From Calonectria ilicicola (Eukaryota; Ascomycota; Sordariomycetes; Hypocreales; Nectriaceae), in assembly GCA_020809705.1 (NCBI GenBank), contig CP085827.1:6572001-6636000 (forward strand): a stretch of 64,000 bases of DNA, given 5' to 3'. Each line of letters starts with the position of its first letter. Position 1 is the first letter of the stretch. Positions 12,826-24,714 of this stretch are shown here, one piece after another. The translations under genes were made by a program, and so were the position numbers. The notes under the pieces were generated by a model. The model worked only from the letters and a program-made list of their open reading frames with translations, was not told where the DNA came from and ran no database searches.

Positions 12826-14549
12826 CTAGACAGGTTCTCGGGGCATTGTGGGGTTCTTCTCCGCTGAACCACGACCTTCGTGATCGCTGTCGCCCAAGTT
12901 TGTGAGTTCGACTTCTGACCCATAGTTGGCATTCCTTGAACCAACTGTAAAGCCCGTGTGCTGTGAGCTGAGAGTTTGTTTGGGTGTGATTTTATTGCCA
13001 CTTGGTGGCATCTTTGACTGAACTGAAATGTTGGCGTAAGACGACCCGCCCTTACTTCGAACTGTTGAGGCAAAGATTTTGGGAAATACGACGGCAAAGA
13101 GGGAGCGAATGGCAGGCATGCATGCACAAACTATGCCTACCGGGACTTCAATCGTGCTCCAATATCCGATTTCGACATAATCTTCTGTAATGGAGTTAAT
13201 TATCGATGTCCATTCTTCGAGAATATCTGATACTTACGTGTCAAATTATTCGTTGTAGCGTAACTTGCCAATGACCTTAATCGAACGATACTGACAATAG
13301 TGACGCTATACAAAAATCAGCGAGGCTTAAAAAGGAGTTCTGGGTGGCAGAGACATACAAAAACCCTACGCTGAACATCAGCATTGTCTGTACTTTCTTT
13401 GCCCGAGACAATGACAATTTAAAGAGTTCAGGAAGTGGGAGAATCAACGTGCCCAGGTCTAGCAAAATGTTTAAACCAGCTGCCATCCAGCCCTGCATAT
13501 TGATATCTCTGCACTCCGCATGAAACTCTTTGTCCCATGCCTTCCAAGCTCCTTGGATAGGTGTACATTGAAAAATAGACACCACTTCAAACGCAATAAA
13601 ATAAGCGATATTAAGCCCAATTAATATATGACAGGCCATTCGGACCTCTTTGCGAGGGAAAACCCTCAGATAGAAGAGCAGTATGGAGATTTTCGTTATG
13701 GGCAAGACGCCGAGATATAAAAGTTCGTCCCAGAAAAAGAGCTAGATCACAGATTAGCAACCTAAATGCTGCAATCGATTGCTACTGAACCTACGTAGAG
13801 GAATTTTGAGATGTCATCAGCGGGGACATTCCACATATCTTTGCCCAAATACTTAGAAACTTTTGAAGGATGTTAGCTTCCCACTAATATTTAACAAGAT
13901 AAAGACTCACTTGGAATAGAAAGCACGTTGAGCGGCACCATCATTGCCTCCCGAATAAGTTAGCTTACAGTATACGTGGTTGATGATGAGGAAAAATGCG
14001 TACAACTGCGAGACACATGACCCAATCATCAGCTCCCCATGTCTGCAGGCCCATGCGGATTTTTGCCATGACTCTAAGTACAAATGCGAGAAGCCCAAAG
14101 GCGAGAAAGACAACGCCGATAACCTTTACTAAGTTTGTTCGGTCTCGTGAGGGCGCGTTGCAGGAGTGCTTAGAGTAGCTTTGAACAGCTGTAAAACATG
14201 GTCAATACCAAATATCGCGATAGGGGAGCGACACCAGTGTACCTAGTCCTTCTCTAACAGTGCAATTGCTACTCACGCATGAGGTTATCAATTCGTTGAG
14301 CTCGACGTTGAGGCAAATGCATGTTGTATTGGTGATTAGACAATCGGAATGTGTCTGAGTCAATGATACAATGCATTCCAACTAGCAAGTGTAAGCCAAA
14401 CCGGATGAGCTAGAATAGTACCAAAAGAGGCAACTTACGCCACAGGCTGGAAGTGAATCTGCACTGCTCGAGGCAGTGCTGGCATCGGCCGCCCATACGT
14501 GAACCTGGAGCAGAGCCAGCCATAATCCGACAAGCTCAAGGAGCTTCAT
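12826..14549 (-). CDS. CFEM-domain PTH11-like seven-transmembrane receptor
   Basis: Eight exons on the minus strand: 14549-14439, 14381-14243, 14188-14004, 13947-13911, 13859-13795, 13741-13359, 13305-13238, 13184-12826; all phases agree and give 448 aa. Introns are 51-57 nt. The N-terminal signal peptide ends near residue 22. A CFEM cysteine pattern follows (LPACG..LEC..DC..TCIC..SC..NC, about 34-80). The next part is a seven-helix integral membrane region with the family features GADDWVMC, CTPIQGAWKAWD, RLRSLASYA and GYWSTIE. The soluble tail is Ser/Asn-rich. PTH11-type receptors sit in the plasma membrane and sense surface or nutrient cues in plant- and insect-associated fungi. The ligand is unknown. 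Confidence 0.9.
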
Positions 14550-16085
14550 CTTTACTAGATTGCAACCGGAAACATGACCGTTGACAGCAAAACAAAAACA
14601 AAAGGGAAATCCCGAGGTGTAATGAAAGACAAAACCCGGACAATGGCCAGCAATTCCTAGGAGGTGATTAACCCAGTGTAGACATTTTGGCCCGTTTCAT
14701 AGGCCGCCAAATGCAACGCTTGGAAAATTTGAGAGCGCTTGGCTATTCCTATTTCACGCAAGATCACCCGGTGGGGGTTGAGGGCAGCAGTTGGCTAGGT
14801 TGATCCCCTATCTTTGCAGACGAGGCGGACGTCGGTTCCGGCGCGTTGGATGGGCCAATGTGTCATTCTTGATGCATGGAAGTTTCTCATCCCAATTGAG
14901 CAGAAATGCAACCCTTTTCACTAATTTGGGTCCATGGCCAGAAGATCAATGCAACCTCACAGAGTTTTCACAGTGAAGATACCGTCTAGCACTCAGAGTG
15001 GCAGCAAGCTTGATCAGGGGTATCCATGCTAGCGTTTTCTGCGCAAGTGGCATGCCCTGCAAGTTCCTCCAGCCTTACAAGGATAAGGGTGATCTCAATG
15101 ACCCCTGAATCTCCAGACGACAGCAGGGAAGTTGACTCGAGCCGGAATCGGTTGCTGCGCCTTGCGTAACCACCTTTCGTGTTCTTGCGCTTTGACATGG
15201 AACCGTCAAGTTGGCCGACGTAGTGACACTAGTCAGCCTAAGTGGGGGTTTTCCGTATCGTCTACTTACTACTTTAAGATAGGCTCCATTCTGATCCAAT
15301 AGGAAATAGAACACTGCCAACGTCACTGGATCTGCCTTTTCATTCCCTTGTCCTTTTTAAAAAAGGACACAATTTAATCAACGGACCCCCAGGACACAAC
15401 TCCCGAGAATTTAGTCTCGATTTTCCACCCTCAAAATCTAAAATGAGAGGACTTCCAGAGTAATTTCCGGCCAATGGCCGTTGTGGAGTGTCCATCTCCA
15501 GTCTTGTTTCACTTGAAGCTTAAGCTTGAACATCCTACATATGGATTCGCGATACTAGGACAACTGGATTTGATAACAACGATGATATCCCCCTCCCACG
15601 ATAGAACCTGGACAGTTTTGAAAACTTGGTTTCCCCTCGGGCATCATTGCTACTCAAATACCGCTGGCAGCGAAACTTTATTCCCCAACAGCACACCACG
15701 GCTAGTGACGAAAATGGAAACCAACTCATGTGCTCCAACCGGATCTACATCGCATTTTAGCCGAGAGGGGACAAACCCAGGTTTTTACTCTTCTTGTCAA
15801 AGTTTAAGGGGGCGGGGAAGCAGAAATTGAACATAAACTTCTATGTATTTACCTGGTCATCAATGGGGTCCAGTAGTTGAGACCAGGGTCAGCAGAAAAG
15901 TCCATCCAATCTCCAGGGCGCAGGGCACAACAGAAAACCCACCTGGCGACCCGTCAAAGGTCTGGTAAATTTTCTGACCAAGGAATTTGTTTCTATTTCC
16001 ATTGTTTCATCTGCAAGAGGCTTGCGACCAACTCGTAGCCACAACTCAGTTCTTTCTTACGGTCTTTACTTATCCATACATTATT
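14550..16085. other. Intergenic region between divergent receptor and peroxidase genes
   Basis: About 1.5 kb shared upstream region of the receptor (-) and the peroxidase (+), so it should hold both promoters. Open frames here are short and lack recognisable domains. Confidence 0.55.
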
Positions 16086-17508
16086 ATGAAGTGGCACGTT
16101 TTTGTTTCTATTCTTCCCTGTTTGGCGGGTAGCGTCCATGGATTCCCTGCCTATATCGATGAGCCTATAGATGCCGACGCGGCAGCATCGCATCTCTCCA
16201 AGCACTTAGCTAACGCTTTGAAGGGGGCGCACTCCAAGAGACTGTTATCCACGTCAGAGACAAAGCCAATTGATGTCACTGGCGAGCACAAATTTATTCC
16301 ACCAGACTACCAGAATGGTGCACAGCGTGGTCCCTGCCCAGCGCTCAATGCTCTGGCGAACCATGGATACATCAACCGAAATGGCGTCACCAGCCTGGTT
16401 GAAGTCACAGAGGCCATCAATCAGATCTTTGGAATGGGCTTAGATCTTGGCGGAGTCCTGGCTACCTTAGGTACTGTGTTCGTTGGAAACCCCCTCTCGT
16501 TGGATCCGGGCTTTTCGATTGGCGCCACTTCCAGCGAGTCTGAGAACATTTTGGGAAACTTATTTGGTCTTTTGGGTACACCTCGAGGACTTAATGGTTC
16601 GCATAATATTATTGAGGGCGATTCATCCAATACCAGAGCAGATCTCTATATGACTGGTGATGCCTCCACCATGGTCATGTCCCAATTCGAATCCCTTTAT
16701 AATATGTCTTCTGGTGAGGGTGATTACAATTTTGACATTTTTGCCAAACGAGCATCGATCCGCTTTCACGAGAGTGTTGCAACGAACCCCAATTTCTACT
16801 TTGGACCCTTTACTGGTTTAATTGCACGAAATGCAGGCTATCTTTTTGCATGCCGCATGTTTGCCAATTATTCCGATGCCCATCCAGATGGCTTATTGAG
16901 TCAGTTCTTTCATTTATTTGGGTCTTATGTTCAAGTACTTATCTCATGTAGCCAAGGAAACCCTCAAGAGCATATTTGCGGTCACTGGCGACGAAGGCAA
17001 TCTGACTTATAACCGTGGCTGGGAGAGGATCCCTGAGAATTGGTATCGCATGCCTACTGACTACAGCTTAATTTCATTCAACTTGGACATTCTCTCTTTA
17101 ATTGCCGCCTATCCAGAGGTTGGGAAGTATGTTGATTGGGTCCTCTATGATAATGATATGCTGACCAATTTTTATAGCATCGGGGGCAACATGGGCAAAG
17201 TGAACAGCTTCGCCGGAGTTGATTTGAGTGATATCACTGGCGGCGTACTCAACCTGACTCAGCTCTTAGAAGGTAACAACTTGCTGTGTTTTGTCTTCCA
17301 AGTCGTCAAAACTGTGTCACCCAACTTCCTGTCCACTCTTTTCTCCATCTTGCAGGAACCACTACAGCTCATCACAAGCACTCTCGAAACAGCTCTCTTG
17401 GATATATCGTGCCCTGCCTTCAAAGATCTTACTGTTGGTGGACAAACCTTTGACCAAGGTATCATGGAAAAGTATCCCGGTGCAAACATGGCTCAAGCCG
17501 TCCTGTGA
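16086..17508 (+). CDS. Secreted heme-thiolate peroxidase (peroxidase family 2, UPO/chloroperoxidase type)
   Basis: Exons 16086-16899 and 16952-17508 (52-nt intron, GTCAGT donor, TAG acceptor), 456 aa. I start at 16086 because it begins a clean signal peptide (MKWHVFVSILPCLAGSVHG); the frame is open further upstream. The proximal heme-ligand motif RGPCPALNALANHG puts the thiolate cysteine at residue 84. An EGD motif lies at 177-179, and R222/E229 show the R-x6-E spacing of the acid-base pair in long-type peroxygenases. The family inserts oxygen or halogen into organic substrates using H2O2, outside the cell. At about 450 aa it is a long-type enzyme. The nearby GMC oxidase could supply peroxide (inference). 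Confidence 0.88.
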
Positions 17509-18359
17509 AGTGCCCATAGCCTTCATCATTCACCTTGTAGATAGATAAATAATTTTTTTACCATACATCTAAATTATTCCTCTAATAACTGACACATTAT
17601 TTTGTTTTCATCATTTTTATTTCTTTCAAAAGCAAAGACAGCCAAAAATTGAAAATCGTAGAACCTGGCACGGCATGAGCCCAAAGTTTGAAGTCGCGGC
17701 AAGTGGGTATTAGACTTCCTCTGCCGCCACATTCACAAAGTAATTTTGGTGTCTAATTCAATAGCTTAATAAACACTCCATGGTAAATGTGCGGAGATAT
17801 CGCACATTAAAATACCGAGTGGCCGCCTAGTCCCTTGCAATCATCTCTTGTCTTGCCATCTGTCCATAGTAAACTATGAAAAGTGCGCGACCAGTGATCC
17901 GATAAAAAACGTAATCTGAGCCGAGTTACCAAATATTTGTAGGAAGTTTTATTAACGATGTGGTGCCTTCGAATGTTGCTAATACACAGAATCTTCAATC
18001 ATAGTTTCGCAAGCTCAGAGCTTGGGGCTGTCCAGTCAATCTCATTTTTTGCCTATAATCATTTGCCTCTTGATGCTCGCTTTGGTAATTCCTCTACAAG
18101 TACTCTAACACCAGACTAGCCACAGCACCTACAGGCCGATGGTTTAACCCATATGAAGTACCCCAAGTCACCTTGGCATCGCAATCAGTATCCGACAGTG
18201 ATGCAAACTAGCACAGCAAACAAGAGATTTTAATGCCGAATCAAATTTCGTGCTTCACTAATTGATCTAAAAAAAATGACGATATTTACAAAAGAAAACA
18301 GAAAATAATAACTTCGTAGAAACGCCAATCACGCACGCCTTAGCAAGAAAATAAGCCAT
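17509..18359. other. Intergenic region between convergent genes
   Basis: 3' flanks of the peroxidase (+) and the adenylation/ferric-reductase gene (-), AT-rich, no gene recognised. Confidence 0.55.
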
Positions 18360-21300
18360 CTAACTATCCCAAATAGCTCCATAAGCACGCACACCTCTAG
18401 TCTCCAGTCCGTAGACGACCTTCTTAGTTATCTTTTCATTTGCAATTATAATAACTGCTTCTGCATTGAAACTCTTGACCAGATTGTAACCCATTCGGAC
18501 AAGATCGGGGCGGCCTAGCTTCTTGGTGTCATGGATAACGGCATCTGGTACCTTGCTTCTGATAGCCTCGCATATATCATCACCAAAAGTAATCTCAGGG
18601 CGTGAAGCAGACCATATCAGCTGAGTAGGGCAGCTAGGATTTTGAATGTGCCCTAAGCACGGCCCGATACCAGATCCGGTTGCGATGAGGACCACACGGT
18701 TAAAGAGAGTGGCAATTCGCATAACGCCGCAGGTAGGAACCCCACGAGTCCAGATATGAGTTGGAGCTTCTTTGATGATGGACTTGGTCCAGTCGCCAGC
18801 GTTCGAGACAACAAGAGAATATCCTTTCGGTCTAGCATTTGTTGCTTCTGGTGCTGGGATAGTGGCAAATGAATGCCATTCCAAAAGGGGGCGATTAGAT
18901 AGCCGGGCGAATGTCCCATTGACCGGGACACTGTAATCGAAATGCAGTCTGATGGCATGGTCTGAGAGAACCTCTGATTGAACTGGTACCTTTTTAAGGA
19001 AGGCCCACGACAAGGCGACGCTGAGAGTAGCAACAGCAAGGAGCCAGAATGACGCCGAACGTGCACAGGCAATGCCCAATGATACATTGGGACCCTTATT
19101 GTCATTGCTTGCGAGAACAACCCGGGCCCAGAACAGCCCGAGCATAGTCCATCCAGCAAAACGATGTGTCTTCTCGAATAAATCATGATGTGATTTTCGA
19201 ATCGATGGATATGCAAGTACAAGCATGACGCAGAAAAGGGCTGCAATCATCCAAGAGATTAATCTCGCAGCTATCGACTGGTTGCCCCAGGTTCCGCAAC
19301 TAGAGGACATGCATACAATATCGCCCACGTTAGAGGCAAACAGCCAAACGCCGGCACCTACCGCAGCGCCAGAGTGAACGCCACCGAGGTGAATGATTCT
19401 GGCACACCGAGACCGAATACACAGAGGCCATGACTTTGGAACACTGCAGGTTATAGTGTACAAAGCATTGATAACAAAATCTTGGCGAATTAGGACTGCA
19501 ACGGTAAGGTTAATTGCAGTGATAGTTCCAAGCCATTCCATGCTAAAGCTGGTAAAAATCATGATGATGGCCGCTGCAATATTTAGAATACCCATCAACG
19601 TGAAAAGCCGACGGTAAACGATGAAAACACGGTGGCGCAAGCCTCGAATTTGTTTACCCTGTTGCTTCTCAGGAAGAGCTGCTTCAAGATCAAGACTCTC
19701 CTCGATCAAAGTGACTTTCGGCTCTTTGCAGATGCTGCTGACTTGGGTCATAGTAGAACTTGAAGAATCCGAATCAGACTTGCAATCTCCAATGAAAGCA
19801 CCTTTTGGGTAAGAAATCACTCCAGTAGACAGCTTATTCTCACTGGAGTAATTTAGCTGACTCTGGATTCCAGTGGCTGTGAGGGCCTTCTTATCGACTT
19901 TTCCATTGCTTGTCAGAGGGAATGTATCCAAGATGTGAAATTGAGCTGGAATAGCATAGTAGGGCTGGCGACTCTTGACATGCTCAACTACCTTCTCAAT
20001 ATCACATGTTTGTGGTGTCAGGAATCCATGGATCTCGCCGTCAATGAGAATTGCGGACGCTTTCTCGACTGCTGGATATGAGCTGATAGAAGCTGCAACG
20101 CCGTCAAGTTCTACTCGAAATCCCTACAACAAATTAGTATATATGATGCACAACTGTCTCGCAATCTGTACCTTGACCTTCACTTGGTCATCAACTCGAC
20201 CTAGGATTTCAATCGAACCATCGGTATTCCACTTGCCAAGATCGCCGGTGTTATACATCTTGGATCTATGACGGTCAGTATCATATCGTGCACTTTTTCG
20301 ACTTGATAAGCATACCCATCGCCCTTGAAAGGGTCAGCAACATATTTTTCGGCCATTTTTTGCGGCAAGTCTACATAACCGCGTGTCACACCCAAACCGC
20401 CAGCCCACATGACTCCAATCTCTCCAACTGAAATTGGCTTGTCGTCATTGTCAAGAATGTAAACGTTGTTGTTCGGAGTTGGTTTACCAATAGACAGTGG
20501 GGCGTTAACCTGATGTTTGTGCATTGTATTAACGATCGTGGTTTCCGTTGGGCCACAGCAGTTGTAATAGGTGCATTTAGATGCCCAAATATCTGCAAGT
20601 CTACTCCTTTGTTAGCCATAACGTTCATCACATGTTCAAGGGCCATACCTTTGCGAAGAAGGCTCGCCAGCAGTGGCAACAACCTTGATGCTGGGGAAAT
20701 GGTCTGGTGTATATTTTGACAAAATGCTAGGAGTGCAGATGAGCACATCAGTCTAAAAATGGATTAGAAACGGTTATCCAAGATTTTGAATTATTTACCT
20801 CCTTGAGTGCTTTCTTCCAGTCTGAACCTCGCAAAATTAAAGTTCCTCCATTCGCGAGACACCCAAGCATCTCCCATGCAGCTATGACAAAGAAATTAAT
20901 GTCAGTTAGAGACCAGGCAGTCTTAGGTCAACATCTTACCCATATCAAAACTAATACTAAGCACTTGGCTGACTCGTGTACCCGGCTTAATGCCTAGGTC
21001 TCCAGGTGATTGGCAAATTAAGTTTGTGACGTTCCGGTGTGTGACATCGACACCCTTGGGTGTTCCAGTAGTGCCTTCCGTGTCGATATTAGCGTAAACA
21101 CATCACAAGATGCTTCTTTTTCCAACCTACCAGATGTATAAATCACATAACACCCATCCTCTGGGCTTGCCGAGGATATATCAATCTCGGAGGGCTCATC
21201 TTCAGTGCTCTCATAATCAAAATCATCAATGACTACAACTTGAGATTCGTCAATGTCATCAAATCTATGGCGAGTTGATCGAAGAGCCAGCACAATTTTC

Positions 21301-21719
21301 GACTTGCTCTGTTGCAGAACAAAGTTCAGAGTTGCATCTGGAACTACAGATCCATCCAGAGGCACATATTGAGCCCGGCAGCTGAGTACAGCCATAATTC
21401 CCACAAGCATATCAATTCCTCTCTTTACAACAAGAGGTATTCGATCACCTGGTACCACACCTAGTTTTTTCAACCTCTGTGCAAGTTTGGAGCTGCTTCG
21501 GGCAAGGCCATTATAAGAAATTTCTGCTGGGGGCATGAGTGACAAGTCGCGAGCAGCAACCCCATCCGGCCTCACAGCAACGTTGTGATAGAATGCCGCC
21601 GTAACAGTCGAAAACCGAGGAGTGCTTGAAAGGCCATAGCTAAAAGAAGTGGGCATTGGCCCTTTGTGAGGTTTCAGGGCTTCAGAGGCTGCCTCCATTA
21701 TAGAGGGTAGGATAATCAT
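18360..21719 (-). CDS. NRPS-like adenylation domain fused to ferric-reductase-like membrane/FAD-NAD module
   Basis: Seven minus-strand exons: 21719-21131, 21074-20940, 20881-20799, 20752-20649, 20600-20316, 20265-20172, 20123-18360; phases close at 1017 aa. Residues 1-510 form a full ANL adenylation domain: [14 protein letters not shown] (A3), NCCGPTET (A5), YNTGDLGKW (A7), [16 protein letters not shown] (A8) and NGKVDKKAL with the catalytic lysine (A10). No carrier-domain GGxS motif follows. From about 600 come several membrane helices with paired histidines ([21 protein letters not shown]) resembling ferric-reductase heme ligands. Then come a likely FAD motif (WHSFATIP) and an NAD(P)-binding GSGIGPCLG near 913. 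It probably activates a carboxylic acid and couples it to membrane redox chemistry; the substrate is unknown. An alternative start is the second ATG (21698). Confidence 0.87.
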
Positions 21720-23621
21720 GCAACCCGCTGAACAAGTAAAAGATAAAAAGAAATGCCGTAATATAAAAATTATTACTCAAGGCACAATATTATAACGAAA
21801 GCTGAGAAGTGCTACCTGAGCTCTAAAAATGATGGAAGTTTACAATCCGACGCGCCAACAAGGCATTCTTAAGTAGGATAGCCAACGCAACTCATGTCCC
21901 ACTTTTTCTGCGTTTCTACTGTTCCAGATGCCTTGCCACGGCTACATGCTGGTCCATCCAGGTTAAAAATAATGACACATGCTCCATGGCGAAGTCGGAG
22001 ACGGATTGCGTATCGGATTTCTACTTAAGGATGCCAAGTGGACGTTTGTCGTCGCCTAGGATATATGATACTTCACCCTGTCATAAAATGTACCTGTGAT
22101 TTATGAGGGATTCATTGCAGATACTCATGTTACGAAAATCCCGTTTCGTTTTATGGTAATGTAGCAATCGCAGGGGCTAACCCATGTCGAAACGTCAACC
22201 CGTGTTCATTGGGTGTGATCAACAAAGTTCTTCCAATTCAAAATGTCAACACAAAAACGGAAAAATTTGAGCTTATTCGATACATGCAGACTGACGTCGA
22301 CTTTCCATGAGCATAGAGCTGCATCTGGATGTACGCGGGCCTTGGCATTAGTCCAAATTTGAACCGTTCATCTTCGGCGCTCAAATTAACCGAGCGCATT
22401 GCACCCGGTTAGTCCGAAAACAAGAAATATGTCCGATACAGCTCCGCTTTTCATTGTGCTGCGGTAGTTTTAAGATCTGTTTGACTAGGTTCACCAATCA
22501 CACCGTTTCATCAATAGGTACATGGGAGCTTCTTCTTTGGACAACAAGATTGCTCCGTGATCGATGGGGGTCCAAACTCCACCAATTAGCCATATGTACA
22601 GCCTCCGCCACCCACTTCGCTAGCCCCCACTCTCGTATATGGCAATTCATGTAACCTCGTAGATACAGTCCCAAAACATCGATCTGAAAAAAAGGACCCA
22701 AACTACATATCCTAGTTGGGAACGGCCTCCGTGTCGAATTGCCACTTGAAGCTACACAGAAGGTGTTTGGATATCTCCTCCCAAAATAGGTAGTACTGCA
22801 ATTCCAGAGATTTACCAATTATCCCGGTCAATCACTTAACACTATTATCACATGTACCCTAACAGACACGTGAAAACACATCAAAACTAACAACTGTAAG
22901 TGGAGCTATTTGCTGCCGCACATACCTCAAATGCATAGCAGATGCTTAAACTGATTGCAGTAAGTAATCGCCCTCAACGGCCATTGAAACAGGCCTCAAG
23001 GTGGAAGACAGGTGCCCGGAATGGCCAATCTAGTAATTGAGGCAGTAAGTAAATGCACCACGCCGCAATCGGTCCTGAAATCTCATACATAAGTGATTCT
23101 AACCTGGTTTATTAATTGAACTACCGCAGACCTCGTCAAGACCAGTAAGGGTGGATCCCTGTGTTGATCATCAGGGCTCTTGAACTCAAAGAATCCGACC
23201 TCGGAGGAAGCTACCCATAAGCAACAATGTAAGAGTTGCAACAGACATTAAATGAGGAACTTCAATAGTGAGACGATAGCTATTATGGAGCCTGTTTCTA
23301 GTGTAGTCAGTGATGCAACCCGAGGTCCAAAAACGTGTGCAGCATAAGCCACGTGGTATTATCATGGCCAGACCATGTCCGTTTCACATGCCGAGTCTCA
23401 GACACGGCCAGGCTGCGTCTCAGTTAATCGGCACTTCCCATGCATTTTTTGAAAATGTTACAAGTATTTAAATCAACGGGATACCAGTCGGCATTTGCAC
23501 CCTGCAACTGCCCAAATCCTTGAATTAACAAAGTTCCCAGGTTTCGCTTAGATGTCACCACGGTCAATTTTTCCCTCTCAGCTCTCAACCTGTCTTTCCA
23601 GTCTACAACCGTGCACTCAAG
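21720..23621. other. Intergenic region between divergent adenylation and hydratase genes
   Basis: About 1.9 kb of shared upstream DNA of two divergent genes, so probably a bidirectional control region. Open frames near 22450-22820 lie on both strands over the same bases and have no recognisable domain. Confidence 0.55.
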
Positions 23622-24714
23622 ATGACTGATGAATTAGTCAAAGATACTACCCCAGTCGACGGAGTACGGGTCCTCCAATTCAACCGTCCGAGCAAGCGTA
23701 ATGCTCTCTCCGGCGAGATGATCTCCGTATTTCTCGATAAGCTATCGGTGGCGGCAGCAGACAAAGCAATCCGCGCCATTATTGTCACCGGAGGTAGCTC
23801 GTTCTTCTCCGGTAAGCCCTATAATACGTTTTCCATTAATAGCAGCCCCACAGCTTCTAACGGTACGCATGACAGCCGGAGCCGACATCAAGGAAATAGC
23901 AGGCTTGGATAGCGAGACAGCACGCCAATCCCGCTACCTGGAAAACTTGTGCGATGGGATGCGTTCCGTCGCGAAGCCCATGATTGCGGCTGTTGAGGGA
24001 ATGGCGGTAAGCGACCCAACATTCTGACAACAATGATACTAATGCTTCAGGCTTGATAGCTCGGTGGCGGCTTCGAAGTTGCCCTCATGGTAAGACCCTT
24101 TCGCACTTGGTGGCCTCATGCAGGCAAAGAGAGTCAGTTAGCTTACGTCAAATCACAAGTGTGATATAATAGTCGCCTCTTCAAGTAGTCGTTTTGGCCT
24201 ACCGGAAGTTTCAATTGGTCTAATTCCTGGTGCTGGTGGCACTCAGAGGTTGACCAATGCTGTCGGAAAATTCAAGGTATCCAGCAACTCGCGCGGACCG
24301 CAAATCCCCAATTCAGGATCGCACTAGCTAATTCGCCGTCCTTTTGGCACAGGCAATGCATATTATTCTTTTGGGCTCACCCATTACGGCGGCTGACGCC
24401 CATTCTTCTGGCCTCGTTTCTGAGCTCTATGAACCTGGCCAAGTCCTCGAACACGCCATCTCAACAGCATCTAGGCTGGCCTCTCTCAGCTCAACGGCCT
24501 TATCTCTTGCGAAAGAGGCGGTGTCAAGATGTAAGGTTCCCCCCTCACCCCCCAAGCTACGCGATCACCGTTTACAGCGTGTTTAGCGGATGAACTTGGC
24601 CGCGACGATGAATTTGAGCGTAACCTGTATTATTTTGCCTTTGGGACCCAGCACAAAGAGGAAGGTGTTGGGGCGTTTTTGGAAAAGCGAGCTCCAAAAT
24701 GGAATACCGAATAA
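23622..24714 (+). CDS. Enoyl-CoA hydratase/isomerase (crotonase family)
   Basis: Six exons: 23622-23811, 23876-24006, 24060-24089, 24160-24276, 24353-24530, 24578-24714; 260 aa, including a 30-nt micro-exon that encodes [10 protein letters not shown]. The crotonase oxyanion-hole region ([10 protein letters not shown]) is intact. Both catalytic glutamates are present, in GGGFE and in GLPEV, followed by [12 protein letters not shown]. The enzyme would hydrate or isomerise enoyl-CoA in beta-oxidation or in a dedicated pathway. No C-terminal peroxisomal signal (ends KWNTE) and no clear mitochondrial presequence, so it may be cytosolic. It is divergent from the adenylation gene across 1.9 kb. Intron 2 has two possible acceptors; only the downstream one (24059) avoids an immediate stop. 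Confidence 0.86.
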
